Below are positions 45,099 to 54,650 of a DNA stretch of 64,000 nt, one piece after another. How positions within the stretch are numbered: the stretch's first letter is position 1; each line of letters starts with the position of its first letter. The notes below the pieces were generated by a model that was not told the DNA's origin, ran no database searches, and worked only from the letters and a program-made list of their open reading frames with translations. Source of the stretch: Halobacteriales archaeon YIM A00010 (lineage in GTDB: Archaea > Halobacteriota > Halobacteria > Halobacteriales > Haloarculaceae); contig JAKCFJ010000003.1 in NCBI GenBank assembly GCA_025041175.1, forward strand, positions 1 to 64,000. The letters run 5' to 3'. The translations under genes were made by a program, and so were the position numbers.

Positions 45099-45947
45099 TT
45101 ACTCCTCCCCCATGATCGACGATTCCTGCCAGAAGATGAGCTGGCTCTCGATTTGGTAGATCAAAAACACCACGCCGGAACTGATGAAACCAAGAACGAG
45201 GACGATAGCGATTGCTCGACCAATGGCGATTTGGCCGATCACGGAGGACGCCATCGATCCGATGCCGAAGGTACCACTGACGAACTCCCCGACGACCGTG
45301 CCGATCATTGCCAAGATGAACCCGCTTTTCATGCCATCGAAGATGAAGGGAAGCCCCTTCCTGAGCCGGACGAACTTGAACTCCTGCCAGGTCGTCGCTC
45401 CGTACATCGCAAGCATGTTCTCCGTCGCCTCATCGATGTTCTTGAATCCATCGAGAGCGGCGATCAACATCGGGAAGAAGGCCACCCAGACCGCCATAAC
45501 ATAATTTGCAAGGAATGTCGCAGAAAGTGAGATAAAACCGACCCAGTAGATTACGAGCGGCGTCAACGCGATTCGCGGAACAGTGTTGACACCGATAATA
45601 AAGGGCATGAGCGCGTTCAGTAGTCGTTCGTTTGCGACTAGCACCATCGCAGTGAATATAGAGAGTACAAGCGCGATGAGATACCCCACGACAGCCGCGG
45701 CAAGCGTGTGCGGCAACGCGTCTGTGAGGGTTGGCCAGGTTCGTTGGAGTGCGTCCATCACATCGATAGGAGACGGAAAGTACTGAGGGTCGAGTCCGAG
45801 AAGAGTCGCGACCGCCTGCCAGAACACTAGCAAAAGGATAACGCCGAGCCCGGACAAAGCCCAACGCGTTAGCCGACTGTTCTCTATACTTATCCGTCCA
45901 CCTCCCGGAACCCTACTCCCCAGAGTTCGTGAATCTCTAGCAGTCAT
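45099..45947 (-). CDS. NitT/TauT-type ABC transporter permease
   Basis: 282 residues. The loop GATTWQEFKFVRLRKGLPFI matches the family. The stop is 3 bases before the second permease and the start overlaps the ATPase stop by one base, so these genes are translationally coupled. Confidence 0.88.
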   Translation of the reverse strand: MTARDSRTLGSRVPGGGRISIENSRLTRWALSGLGVILLLVFWQAVATLLGLDPQYFPSPIDVMDALQRTWPTLTDALPHTLAAAVVGYLIALVLSIFTAMVLVANERLLNALMPFIIGVNTVPRIALTPLVIYWVGFISLSATFLANYVMAVWVAFFPMLIAALDGFKNIDEATENMLAMYGATTWQEFKFVRLRKGLPFIFDGMKSGFILAMIGTVVGEFVSGTFGIGSMASSVIGQIAIGRAIAIVLVLGFISSGVVFLIYQIESQLIFWQESSIMGEE

Positions 45948-46789
45948 TATAACCTCTTGAAATGCTGGCGGAGCTCTGTTGCGAGTTCAACGAACCGTTC
46001 AGTTCCTCTCGTGTCCTCTGACCGTGGACGCTCGAGATCTATCTCAATCTCATCGACAATTTGCCCCGGACGAGGAGAGAGGACGACCACCCGATCCGAA
46101 AGAAACACCGCTTCATCGAGATCGTGGGTGATAAACAGGATCGTCTTTTCGGTCTCGTTCCAGATCCGCAATAGCTCGAGGTTGAGTTCGCCCTTTGTCA
46201 TCGCGTCTAGTGATCCGAACGGTTCGTCCATCAGCAACACGGACGGATTGTAGATGAGTGCTTGTGTGAGCGTCACTCGTTGCTGCATCCCGCCGGACAA
46301 CTCGTTGGGATACGAACTTTCAAATCCCTCGAGTCCCACAAGCGAAATGAGATCGTCTGCCCGCTCGCGGTAATGGTCCATGTCGCCTTCGATCTCCCCA
46401 TTTTCCTTCAATATCTGCACGGGGAGCAAAAGGTTCTTTCGAACCGTCCGCCACTCGAGCGCGACGGGGTGTTGGAACACGAGGCCAACCTCGTTTCGCT
46501 GGTGCTCGTCGCTTTGGACGGCTATTCCGTTTATCTCAACGGTGCCGTTCGTCGATTCCAGGATACCCGCAGCCATGTGCAACAGCGTCGACTTCCCGCA
46601 GCCTGAGGGACCGACCACGGACACGAACTCACCGCGCTCAATGTCGAGATTGACATCCTCGAGTGCCGCTACCGACTCTTCGGCAGCTGAGTCACGACCG
46701 TATATTTTGTCAACGCTGTTAAATGATATCAAGCTCTCTCTGGATGCTGCATTTGTTCCCTGTGATGATCCTGTAGTTTGATTACTCAT
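45947..46789 (-). CDS. NitT/TauT-type ABC transporter ATP-binding protein
   Basis: 280 residues. Walker A is GPSGCGKST, the signature LSGGMQQRVTLTQALIYNP, Walker B VLLMDEPFGSLDAMT, and the H-loop is FITHDLDEAVFLSDR. The signature LSGGMQQR and the short length without a MalK-type C-domain match SsuB/TauB proteins. It lies 269 bases downstream of the binding protein gene. Confidence 0.92.
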   Translation of the reverse strand: MSNQTTGSSQGTNAASRESLISFNSVDKIYGRDSAAEESVAALEDVNLDIERGEFVSVVGPSGCGKSTLLHMAAGILESTNGTVEINGIAVQSDEHQRNEVGLVFQHPVALEWRTVRKNLLLPVQILKENGEIEGDMDHYRERADDLISLVGLEGFESSYPNELSGGMQQRVTLTQALIYNPSVLLMDEPFGSLDAMTKGELNLELLRIWNETEKTILFITHDLDEAVFLSDRVVVLSPRPGQIVDEIEIDLERPRSEDTRGTERFVELATELRQHFKRL

Positions 46790-47058
46790 CTACTTGAATT
46801 ACCCGAATTCGACACCAATAAATGTAACTGACGAAATTTGATACTATCCGTGCTACGATGCCTTTCATCAGCCGGTCGAGCAAGATCCGTAGCTACCACA
46901 GCCTCCGGCGGTACGATCCCGTTCCTCCTCATCGACTTCTGTTGCAGAACGCGCAGTAGATCTCGACTAGAAGAATGTGGCTTTATCGGGCCGGAATCTG
47001 TGATATTTCGAGGCTGCAGACCTCGGAATGGAGAAGCGGACAGCGGAAATGTCTTTCT
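46790..47058. other. Gap between binding protein and ATPase genes
   Basis: No gene recognised. AT-rich bases at 46795-46835 may carry a promoter for the ATPase and permease genes. Short open frames in the remainder match nothing I know. Confidence 0.35.
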
Positions 47059-48285
47059 TTAGTTATCTGAGCCTTGTGCAAATAAATCCCACATTTGTCC
47101 AGCGTTTTCTTTAACTGTGTTCCATTCACTGTCACTAAATGTAGCTTTCTCTGACTTTTCCCATGGTTGTTTGTTAATGACCTGGTCCGGAGACGGTAGT
47201 GCATCAGGATTGTCGAGCAGTGCCGGACCGGCGTTTTCGAAGGCAAACGATATGCCATCCTGAGTGAAGTACCCAAGCCCCTTGTCCTTCATCTCTGGGT
47301 CGACTGCTTGCGCGCAAAGGGTCCTATACTGGCCGACGAGTTCTTCTTCGGACCAGGTCTTGAGATTAGCATTCACCTGATCTTGCATATATGTTAGATA
47401 TTCATCTTGATTCAACAGAGCCCATTTCATGGCCTTGAAGTAACCCGTCAATACCTGTGACACGAATTCTACGTTGTTCTCCTTGTTTTCGAACCAGCCA
47501 GTGTTGACCCAGATCGGGAATCCGTAGAACGGGCCGAAGGCAGTCAGTGGCGTAACACTGAGCTCAGCGTCGACCTCTGCCTCGTATTCGGGAAGCAGGT
47601 CGAGCGATCCCCAAATTGCTTGGACCTCGTTGTTGGCGAGTTTTACGGGACCGACTTGCTCAGTACCTGAGTTGGCATCCACCTTGCCCTGGTCCACACC
47701 GTTAATCTGGGGGTAGATCGGCCATGTGGCCGACGCAAACCCGGACGCGAGGTAGACGGACTTTCCGGCGAGGTCTGTCTCGCTTTCCATCTTGTCCTTT
47801 CGCCAGATGAGCGAAAGGAGCGGTCGTCCCTTAGACAAAGCCATTATCTTCACGTTCAAGTCCTTGGTTTCCTGAGTGTTGGGGATAAAGTTGATTGATG
47901 TCATCAAAGAACTGACCCCTATTGCCTTGTTGCCGATTCCGATCTGTTGGATCTCCGTATCGGAGCCGTCGCCCTTCATTGCGTTGACTCCAGAGACGCC
48001 AGCGTCCTCCCAGTAGCCTTCTCCTTCGGCGACGTGGGCAGTGCCCCACGAGGGTTCTTTTTTCCAAGGCGTCGTGAAGACCACTTCGGCGGAATTTTGG
48101 CCATCACCACTTCCACCGGAGCCGTTCCCACTACCGCCGAAGCCAGTACACCCGGCTACCATCATTGCTCCGAGCGAACTGAGCGACCCATGCAGGAATT
48201 TCCGCCGATCAATCTCCCCCGGAAGGATCCCATCCAGTTCGTGTACGATTGCTTCATCGACTTCGTTACGCTCACCCTGCGACAT
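47059..48285 (-). CDS. NMT1/ThiY-like ABC transporter substrate-binding protein
   Basis: 408 residues. The N-terminus has an unusually long cytoplasmic stretch before the Tat motif DRRKFLHGSLSSLG, which ends at the lipobox MVAGC. The mature protein has the SsuA/NMT1 layout (WGTAHVAEGEGYWEDAGV; GVSSLMTSINF; AGKSVYLASGFASATW). The start MSQGERNEVD was selected because upstream codons are unrelated. It is the first gene of the transporter operon. No ligand can be assigned. Confidence 0.88.
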   Translation of the reverse strand: MSQGERNEVDEAIVHELDGILPGEIDRRKFLHGSLSSLGAMMVAGCTGFGGSGNGSGGSGDGQNSAEVVFTTPWKKEPSWGTAHVAEGEGYWEDAGVSGVNAMKGDGSDTEIQQIGIGNKAIGVSSLMTSINFIPNTQETKDLNVKIMALSKGRPLLSLIWRKDKMESETDLAGKSVYLASGFASATWPIYPQINGVDQGKVDANSGTEQVGPVKLANNEVQAIWGSLDLLPEYEAEVDAELSVTPLTAFGPFYGFPIWVNTGWFENKENNVEFVSQVLTGYFKAMKWALLNQDEYLTYMQDQVNANLKTWSEEELVGQYRTLCAQAVDPEMKDKGLGYFTQDGISFAFENAGPALLDNPDALPSPDQVINKQPWEKSEKATFSDSEWNTVKENAGQMWDLFAQGSDN

Positions 48286-48547
48286 TGTGTGACAATAATC
48301 AACATCATACATAAAGGTTGCCACCAGGAACCGTACCAACTCTGCTGTTGCTGGGTTCCAAAACAGCCTCTATTTCTAACAGAATTCTAGGTGCTCGACC
48401 TGGCAAATCATTTAGTTCAGAGAACTGCTAATTTAGCAGAACGTCGACAGGGGAAGCGGAATGATTTGCGCCGTCTTCAGATGTTAATTGGATAAAAGAA
48501 CCGACTACGAAGCCGAAACCAACCGTTTGAGCGATTTGGCATTGTAG

Positions 48548-48910
48548 TTACTTGAGACGCCGCTCGTGGTTGTACCTATGAACCCAGAGTAAGCGAAAAG
48601 TGAAATCCACGAAGAGAAGCTCCGTAACCTTCTCGTCAACATGCTCACCGAGGCGTTCAATCTGAGCCTCGGCGAGGATCTCGGTCTCCCCGAGGACCTC
48701 CATCACGCCGATGCTGTCGAACGCGGCATCGACGTAGACCGTCTCGATCGAGACATGCTCGCTTGTTATCCCGAGCGCGAACATCACTTTCTCACCAACG
48801 ATCGAAATCGTGGCCATCTTGTAGCACCAGTCATAGGATTTGTTCTGTGGTGTGCCTGTGTACAGTTGGAACTGATCAACCGAGTAGTATCGCTTGGCTG
48901 CGCCCATCAT
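48548..48910 (-). pseudogene. Haloarchaeal ISH-type transposase fragment
   Basis: 120 codons with GTPQNKSYDWCYKMATISIV then GEKVMFALGITSEHVSIETV and YVDAAFDSIGVMEVLGE. This matches the catalytic centre of a widespread haloarchaeal transposase (second Asp in YVDAAF). Both ends are missing. The rest of 48286-49040 has no recognisable gene. Confidence 0.65.
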
Positions 48911-49043
48911 CTATCTAGACGGTGTCCCCTTAGATAATGAATAGTTCGAGAGTAATGGCGGCAATCCTTAGGCACATATAATTTCTAATACCAATATTTA
49001 TTCTGTTAGTTACTAGATAATCTCATATTACAGCATTAGTTAA

Positions 49044-49053
49044 TTATTTATAA
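49044..49053 (+). promoter_or_regulatory. TATA box of the cupredoxin-propeller gene
   Basis: TTATTTATAA, about 33 bases before the chosen ATG at 49087. This supports that start over the ATG and GTG codons nearer the TATA box. Confidence 0.5.
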
Positions 49054-49086
49054 AATGAACCCATTGTGACTATCGGTGGTAGGGTC

Positions 49087-52000
49087 ATGACAGACAAAGA
49101 CAATCAAGACACTCCAATCAGTGTCAATAGGAGATCGTTCCTCCAGGCCACAGGAGGGATCGGTGTCGCTGGGTTCGCTGGCGTGAACGGTATCGTCAGT
49201 GCAGAAGAACACAGCGACTACAACGGCGTAATCGAACTCGAGGCCGTACACACACGTAATAACCCTGGGCGGGGGCCGCCGGATCACGCAGGCGGTTCGG
49301 GCGGCGGCCCGCCAGACCATGCGGGTCCTGGTAACGGTAAGGGTGCGTTTGCCTGGGTCGGGATCGCTCCGGAAGAGATCGCGGATGAGGAAAATCCGAC
49401 GCTCTCGCTGGTCGCGGGCGAAGAGTATACTCTCGAGTGGACGAGTACGACGAACGCTCCACACTCGTTTATCGTCGTGGACGAGGATGGCGATGAGATC
49501 CTCGCTTCCGACGAAGCGACAGGAAAAGGCGAGACGGTGACCGTCGAGTTCACCGCAACCGAAGAGATGGCTGCGTACCACTGCGGGTATCACTCCACCC
49601 AGATGCAGGGCTCCATCGTGATAGACGATGGCTCATACGCTGACAACCCGGCGTTGTCGCCCGAAGAGGCCCTGGATACGTTCGAGCTGCCAGACGGCTG
49701 GAAGATCGAACAGGTCGCCTCCGAGCCGTTGATCAACAGCCCGGTCGACATCAAGTGGGACGCCGAAGGCAGGATGTGGGTTGTTGAGATGCCTGATTAC
49801 ATGGACCTTGTTCCTGGTGATGGCCGCGGTGGCGACGAACCCGGTAATTACGGTGACTGGGGTGATGCAGATATGAGTCTCGAGGAAATGACCGGCTGGG
49901 GTGACGAGCTCAGCGACGAAGAACCAAACGGTGCGGTTAAAGTGCTCGAGGACACTGATGGCGACGGTATCATGGATAAGGCGACGACGTTCGCCGACAC
50001 GCTCACTGTTTCGCGGGCATTCTCATTGGTCGATGCTGATGATGCCCTCATGGTCGCCCACGCCGGCTCCGCCGTTGACGAACCGGATCTCTTCTTAGCC
50101 ACGGACGAGAATGGCGATCTGGAGGCCGATAGCAAAGAACCCCTGATTGATAGCTGGGTCAATGAGGATAATCCCGAACACACCTCCAACGCGCTGGATT
50201 ACAACCTGAACAACTGGATCTACAACTCCAACTCCACTGACCGGTTCCAGTACCGCAATGGCGATATCGTAGAAGCGAACACTCATAGCCGCGGCCAATG
50301 GCAAATCTGCCAAGACAACTACGGCCGTCTCTACTCCACTCACAACTCTAATTGGCTGTTCGCAGATTTCGTTCCCGGCCATGGCGACTACCTCCTCCGA
50401 GATCCAGATAACGAGACGAGCAACGGTGTTGCAGTTGATGTCGATCCTGACGGCACAGTCTATCCGGTTCGGGAGGTCTGGGGAACGAACCGCAGTTACC
50501 CCGGTGGCTGGGAGTCTCATCGCGACGACGGTCGGATCGAGACGATAACAGCGATCTCCGGTCCGGGGGTTTATCGAGGCGATGTCTTCTCAGAGGAGCT
50601 CGTCAACGACGTTTTTGTTTGCGAACCAAAGGCTCAAGCTATCGCTCACTTCGCTACTGAGGATGAAGAAGATGACCTTGGCTTGGACGTAGAGCATGTC
50701 GTGTATGACAACGACGAGTGGGGAGACCAGGAATTCCTCGCGTCCTCAGACGAGGTGTTCAAGCCGGTCAACGTCAAGATGGGACCGGACGGCGCGCTCT
50801 ACGTCGTAGACATGTACAATGGTATTTTCCAACACAATCGCTTCCTCACTGACTATCTTGCGGAGTACTATTTGGAGAACGATCTTCACAAGGCACCCCC
50901 TGCCGGCCGAATTTATCGGATCTATCCCGAAGATGCCGAGTTGGACGATCCGCCGGCGCTCGACGGGTTAACACCCGAGAAACTTGCCGAACAGCTCGAA
51001 CACGGCAATGGCTGGGTCAGACTAACTGCCCAGCGGTTGATCGTTCAGGGCAACGAGACCGATGCCGTGTCCACGCTGCAGAGAATCGCCCAGGAAAGCG
51101 ACGCATCTCTTGGCCGGATGCATGCGTTGTGGGCACTACATGGACTCGGCGAGATCGATGCCAGTTCTGTCTTCGCCGTCATGGATGACACTGAGAACTC
51201 GCACGTTCTCGCCAACGCCATGCAAACTGGTGAAGCGCTGCTCGAGACTGATGACGCCAAAGCGTACGTCGACAGACTCGTGGATTTCGCCGATGCCGAT
51301 CATCTCCGGCTAGTCGTCCAGGCGGCTTACTCACTCGGCGAAGTCACCGACGACGACTCCAGTCTTCAGGAGACGGCCAGATCCACACTCGAAAGACTAC
51401 TCGTTGATTACGAAGGCAACACGTACGTCGAGGATGCCGTCCACTCCTCGCCTGAAATGGATATTGAACCTCAAACAGGTCCGTACACTGTTGAGGACAC
51501 TGAGGGGGTGCACACGGATGTCTTCCACATAGACGACGGTCAGGTCGGGCGATACATGTACGAGTACGATCCTGACAATCAAAGTGATACGTTCAAACCC
51601 TACTTGCACGTCTGGGATTCGGAGAGAGACGAACCGCTAACGGCCGACCCCTCGCAGGAAGTCATTTACGATCACCACCGTGGCATTTTCATCGGATGGG
51701 ATGACATCGAGGTTGACGGCCAGGGCATCGACAACTGGCACACCGACCCGACCATCCACCAAGAATACGATCCGTCGCTCGAGGAGTTCGACGAGGAACA
51801 GGCGCTCACCGCCATCAACCATTGGTTGACTGAACCGGACGGCGATGTATTCGTCACAGAAACACGGAGGATGGAGTTCCAGGAGCCACAGACAGAAGAT
51901 GGTGTCTCAATCGTCGACTGTACGTTCACCCTCGAGTTCGAGACGGACGTTGAGCTGTATGGTGATCCAGAACATGGAGGCATCCAGTACCGCGCTCATG

Positions 52001-52677
52001 GCGATGTCGACGACAATCGCTCTGCGGAGTACTACTTCTCGGATCACTGGGACTGGGGTGAAAATCCCGGTGAGGGCTCCGTCAATGAGGCGTTTGGCTA
52101 CGACTGGGTCGCGATGGAGTGTGAGATGCACGACGATGACTACTTCGTCGCTATTATGAACCACCCAGACAACCCCATGGCAAACGAGTCGACGGTATCA
52201 GCCTACCGTGATTACGGCCGATTCGGCTTCTACTGGGAGGGTTCGTTCGAAGAAGGCGACGAGATCACAGTCGATTACCGGTTCGTCGTTGAGCGAGGAA
52301 GTGCCCCCGAAGGAGAAGCGGACGAAATCGACGAATGGTTCGCCGACTACGCCGGGGAAGATGTTCAATTCGAATTCAATGGACAAACAAATGCCTGGGT
52401 CGGTATCGCCCCCGGGGAAATCGAAGGCGAGGAGAATCCGACGCTGACCTTACAAGAGGGAGAGACGTACGAGATTGGCTGGACGGAAGGTGATGGCGCC
52501 GGGCACAATATTGCCATCCGAAACGATGACGGGGAGGTTGTTGACGATCTCCGGACCGAAATAACGAGCGATCCCGGTGATGATCAGTGGCTCGAGTTCG
52601 AGGCGACCGCCGAGATGGCGGAGTACGTCTGTGAGCCCCATGTGAGCGCCATGGTCGGAGAAATAGACGTCCAGTAG
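49087..52677 (+). CDS. Secreted cupredoxin - PVC-type propeller - helical repeat - DUF6807-like - cupredoxin protein
   Basis: 1196 residues. The Tat signal is NRRSFLQATGGIGVAGFAG (14-32). A linker with repeated GPPDHAG leads to a first cupredoxin domain (about 85-182) with type-1 copper ligands H126, C166, H169 and M173. A beta-propeller like the PVC-type 'membrane-bound dehydrogenase' domain (TIGR02604) follows (about 195-610; WKIEQVASEPLINSPVDIKW, VKMGPDGALYVVDMYNGIFQ). Then come HEAT-like helices (620-790), a DUF6807/PmoA-like domain (about 795-1060; YDHHRGIFIGW) and a second cupredoxin (1095-1196; H1140, C1182, H1185, M1189). It is probably an extracellular copper-linked oxidoreductase acting on a carbohydrate. 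Function is inferred. Confidence 0.8.
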   Translation: MTDKDNQDTPISVNRRSFLQATGGIGVAGFAGVNGIVSAEEHSDYNGVIELEAVHTRNNPGRGPPDHAGGSGGGPPDHAGPGNGKGAFAWVGIAPEEIADEENPTLSLVAGEEYTLEWTSTTNAPHSFIVVDEDGDEILASDEATGKGETVTVEFTATEEMAAYHCGYHSTQMQGSIVIDDGSYADNPALSPEEALDTFELPDGWKIEQVASEPLINSPVDIKWDAEGRMWVVEMPDYMDLVPGDGRGGDEPGNYGDWGDADMSLEEMTGWGDELSDEEPNGAVKVLEDTDGDGIMDKATTFADTLTVSRAFSLVDADDALMVAHAGSAVDEPDLFLATDENGDLEADSKEPLIDSWVNEDNPEHTSNALDYNLNNWIYNSNSTDRFQYRNGDIVEANTHSRGQWQICQDNYGRLYSTHNSNWLFADFVPGHGDYLLRDPDNETSNGVAVDVDPDGTVYPVREVWGTNRSYPGGWESHRDDGRIETITAISGPGVYRGDVFSEELVNDVFVCEPKAQAIAHFATEDEEDDLGLDVEHVVYDNDEWGDQEFLASSDEVFKPVNVKMGPDGALYVVDMYNGIFQHNRFLTDYLAEYYLENDLHKAPPAGRIYRIYPEDAELDDPPALDGLTPEKLAEQLEHGNGWVRLTAQRLIVQGNETDAVSTLQRIAQESDASLGRMHALWALHGLGEIDASSVFAVMDDTENSHVLANAMQTGEALLETDDAKAYVDRLVDFADADHLRLVVQAAYSLGEVTDDDSSLQETARSTLERLLVDYEGNTYVEDAVHSSPEMDIEPQTGPYTVEDTEGVHTDVFHIDDGQVGRYMYEYDPDNQSDTFKPYLHVWDSERDEPLTADPSQEVIYDHHRGIFIGWDDIEVDGQGIDNWHTDPTIHQEYDPSLEEFDEEQALTAINHWLTEPDGDVFVTETRRMEFQEPQTEDGVSIVDCTFTLEFETDVELYGDPEHGGIQYRAHGDVDDNRSAEYYFSDHWDWGENPGEGSVNEAFGYDWVAMECEMHDDDYFVAIMNHPDNPMANESTVSAYRDYGRFGFYWEGSFEEGDEITVDYRFVVERGSAPEGEADEIDEWFADYAGEDVQFEFNGQTNAWVGIAPGEIEGEENPTLTLQEGETYEIGWTEGDGAGHNIAIRNDDGEVVDDLRTEITSDPGDDQWLEFEATAEMAEYVCEPHVSAMVGEIDVQ

Positions 52678-53153
52678 GATTCTCGGTCTCGGTCACCAAA
52701 CTCCTCGACGCTACACTCACCCGACGATGCGTGTCTTACTCGAACCAGTGATCACTGAGAACCACATACGTCGCTATCCTGAACTCCGCCTCGTATGTGT
52801 CGAGAACTCGCCCCCCGACGAACATGTGGTGACGGTCGTGGAGACGAGCACAGAGCCCCCCCGAGACTTCCGGTCTCGGGCGTTCGTAAGCGGATGAATA
52901 CGCTGGGCGCAGTACCCACGACGGCGAGCGTTTCGTCGCACTAAACTAGATCAGTTCACCGCTGGCGGTCTGCTTCCGGCGTTCCTGCGCCACAGTCGCC
53001 GGAAATAAACCCACTCGAAAACTGCTGGCGTTAATCGAGGGAAGCTCGAGTTCAGTGCCGGATTGCTCCCTCGGAAGGTTCTCAGCACCGATGTCTCCAC
53101 CGAACTCACGTCTCAGAAGCAGTCAACTGGTGAGATTTGTAAGGCACTGACCC
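52678..53153. other. Gene debris with one hairpin
   Basis: No intact gene. On the minus strand HHMFVGGRVLDTYEAEFRIA is open for a short distance but unrecognised. A perfect hairpin (stem CCCGAGAC, loop TTCCG) lies at 52860-52880. On the minus strand it is preceded by AACG, as in the hairpin array at 21.5 kb. Confidence 0.5.
52860..52880. repeat. Hairpin 6 (single)
   Basis: Eight-base perfect stem CCCGAGAC with loop TTCCG, matching the array hairpins in starting CC, ending GG and carrying an AACG neighbour. Confidence 0.65.
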
Positions 53154-54635
53154 TCACAAATTCTTCAGCCAGTCATCAAGAGGTGTGAACTGGCTTGCGT
53201 CAAACTCGATACCGACCCCGAATGGTGCATCGACGACCGAACTAAGGTCGACGTTCCCCTCATTAATTGCAAGGGTAGCAAACCCATCTTCGTGGCGGTG
53301 ATATAAGTCGCTGTGTGTTTCGAGAACCCTCTCTTGGATCTCCTCCGGAAATGCGTCTAATCCCACGAAGTAGTGGTGGCCGTTTCGCTCGACATGTTCG
53401 GCACCGATCGTGGTCGTCACGGCGAAGTCTTGTAACGACTCGATTGGACCGGTGGTGGTGAGATCCTCAGCACTTAGCACGTACTGTCGAGTTGTATCTG
53501 TTCGATTACGGTGTGCAATGAGACACGCATTGACTATTCCTTTGAAAATTCCTTTACAATTTTTGTGGCTCGTTCCGGCGTATCCGTACTCGAGTGCGGT
53601 GCCCGCATCGTCAATATGACCATCGGACTCATCGATAATAATCGGCGGAGCATCGTTCCACTCCACGAACACCTCCTTCGTTTCTGTGGTAAACGCGTCG
53701 TCTCGTGCGAGCGGCTGCTCAATGTAGGCGAGTCGATCGAGAAGCGGTGACAGTTCTGGATTGGTGGCGAGGGTCTCCCATTTCCGTTTGAACGTCCGTG
53801 CAGAGTCGTATCCCTCGTTCGCATCCATGGTACAGAGGTATTCATCGACCCCCTGTTCATTGAGCAGGTGTGTAATCCGAGCAAGCCGGTTTGTGTCGAA
53901 CTCTGGGTCGGCCGAGAGTTTGATTTTGAAATGATTCACTCCATCTCGACGGACGTATTCCACCAAGGACTGGGGCAATCCGTCCTCAAGCTGCTCCGAT
54001 GGACCTCGATTGGCGTCAGTCAGTGGATCATCAAGACCGACAGTATGGCGGATCGCGGTCGATCGCAATGGTTCATCAGGGAGGAGATCAGCCGGTTCAT
54101 ACGCTCTTAATTCGCTATATATCGATCCCAGGTCGAGACCCAGTGTATTGCGTCGGACTGCCGTCTCAAACGAAATGTTTTGCTTTCGACACGCGGCATC
54201 GATTAACGCCTGTTCAATCAAGCTCACCCCGTACGTCCAGAGCAAGGGTGGATGGTCGGTGCTGTCTGCCCACTCACGTTGGCTCTTATACAGCGATTTC
54301 CAGAACGAGAACACGGATGATTGGGCCTCGAGTGTGCAGGCTCTATCTGCTGCCGAGCGGAACGCCTCGACCATGTTCTGCAGGCCATCCTCGAGGTTCA
54401 TGCTCGGATCCTTGTAGAACCACCCCGGAATTAGTCCCCCCATCGCGATTCCTTCCTGAGTCGTGCCGTTGATTTCCGTTTTTATCCGGAGAAATACTTT
54501 CGGCATTTCAGTGATTTCGATGTTGCCAAAATGAAACGGTAGTCGGGTCTCTAGGTCGGTGACACTGAAGTCCGTGGACGATACTGAAACCTGCATGGTC
54601 GGACTATTCATCGCCATGATCATATTCTTTTCCAC
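53154..54635 (-). CDS. Divergent enolase-superfamily enzyme
   Basis: 493 residues, longer than the usual 370-400. The C-terminal barrel shows FKIK (K237, K239), D271 and N273 in MDANEGY, E306 in YIEQPL, D335-E336 in IIDESDG and K358 or K361 in SHKNCKG. The KxK plus a C-terminal lysine is the pattern of the muconate-lactonising/dipeptide-epimerase subgroup rather than mandelate racemase. The N-terminal capping part has extra segments, notably 75-130. The neighbours (LarA-like, Gfo/Idh) suggest sugar-acid or cyclitol chemistry. The start is uncertain: ATG codons at residues 5, 7, 9 and 14 are alternatives. Confidence 0.75.
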   Translation of the reverse strand: MEKNMIMAMNSPTMQVSVSSTDFSVTDLETRLPFHFGNIEITEMPKVFLRIKTEINGTTQEGIAMGGLIPGWFYKDPSMNLEDGLQNMVEAFRSAADRACTLEAQSSVFSFWKSLYKSQREWADSTDHPPLLWTYGVSLIEQALIDAACRKQNISFETAVRRNTLGLDLGSIYSELRAYEPADLLPDEPLRSTAIRHTVGLDDPLTDANRGPSEQLEDGLPQSLVEYVRRDGVNHFKIKLSADPEFDTNRLARITHLLNEQGVDEYLCTMDANEGYDSARTFKRKWETLATNPELSPLLDRLAYIEQPLARDDAFTTETKEVFVEWNDAPPIIIDESDGHIDDAGTALEYGYAGTSHKNCKGIFKGIVNACLIAHRNRTDTTRQYVLSAEDLTTTGPIESLQDFAVTTTIGAEHVERNGHHYFVGLDAFPEEIQERVLETHSDLYHRHEDGFATLAINEGNVDLSSVVDAPFGVGIEFDASQFTPLDDWLKNL

Positions 54636-54650
54636 GGGTGACTCTCTATC

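Noticed and set aside
54034-54050. ACCGACAGTAT resembling a MITE end inside the enolase-type gene
   Set aside because: It lies in intact coding sequence (reverse: HTVGLDD), with no partner end or duplication nearby. A chance match.
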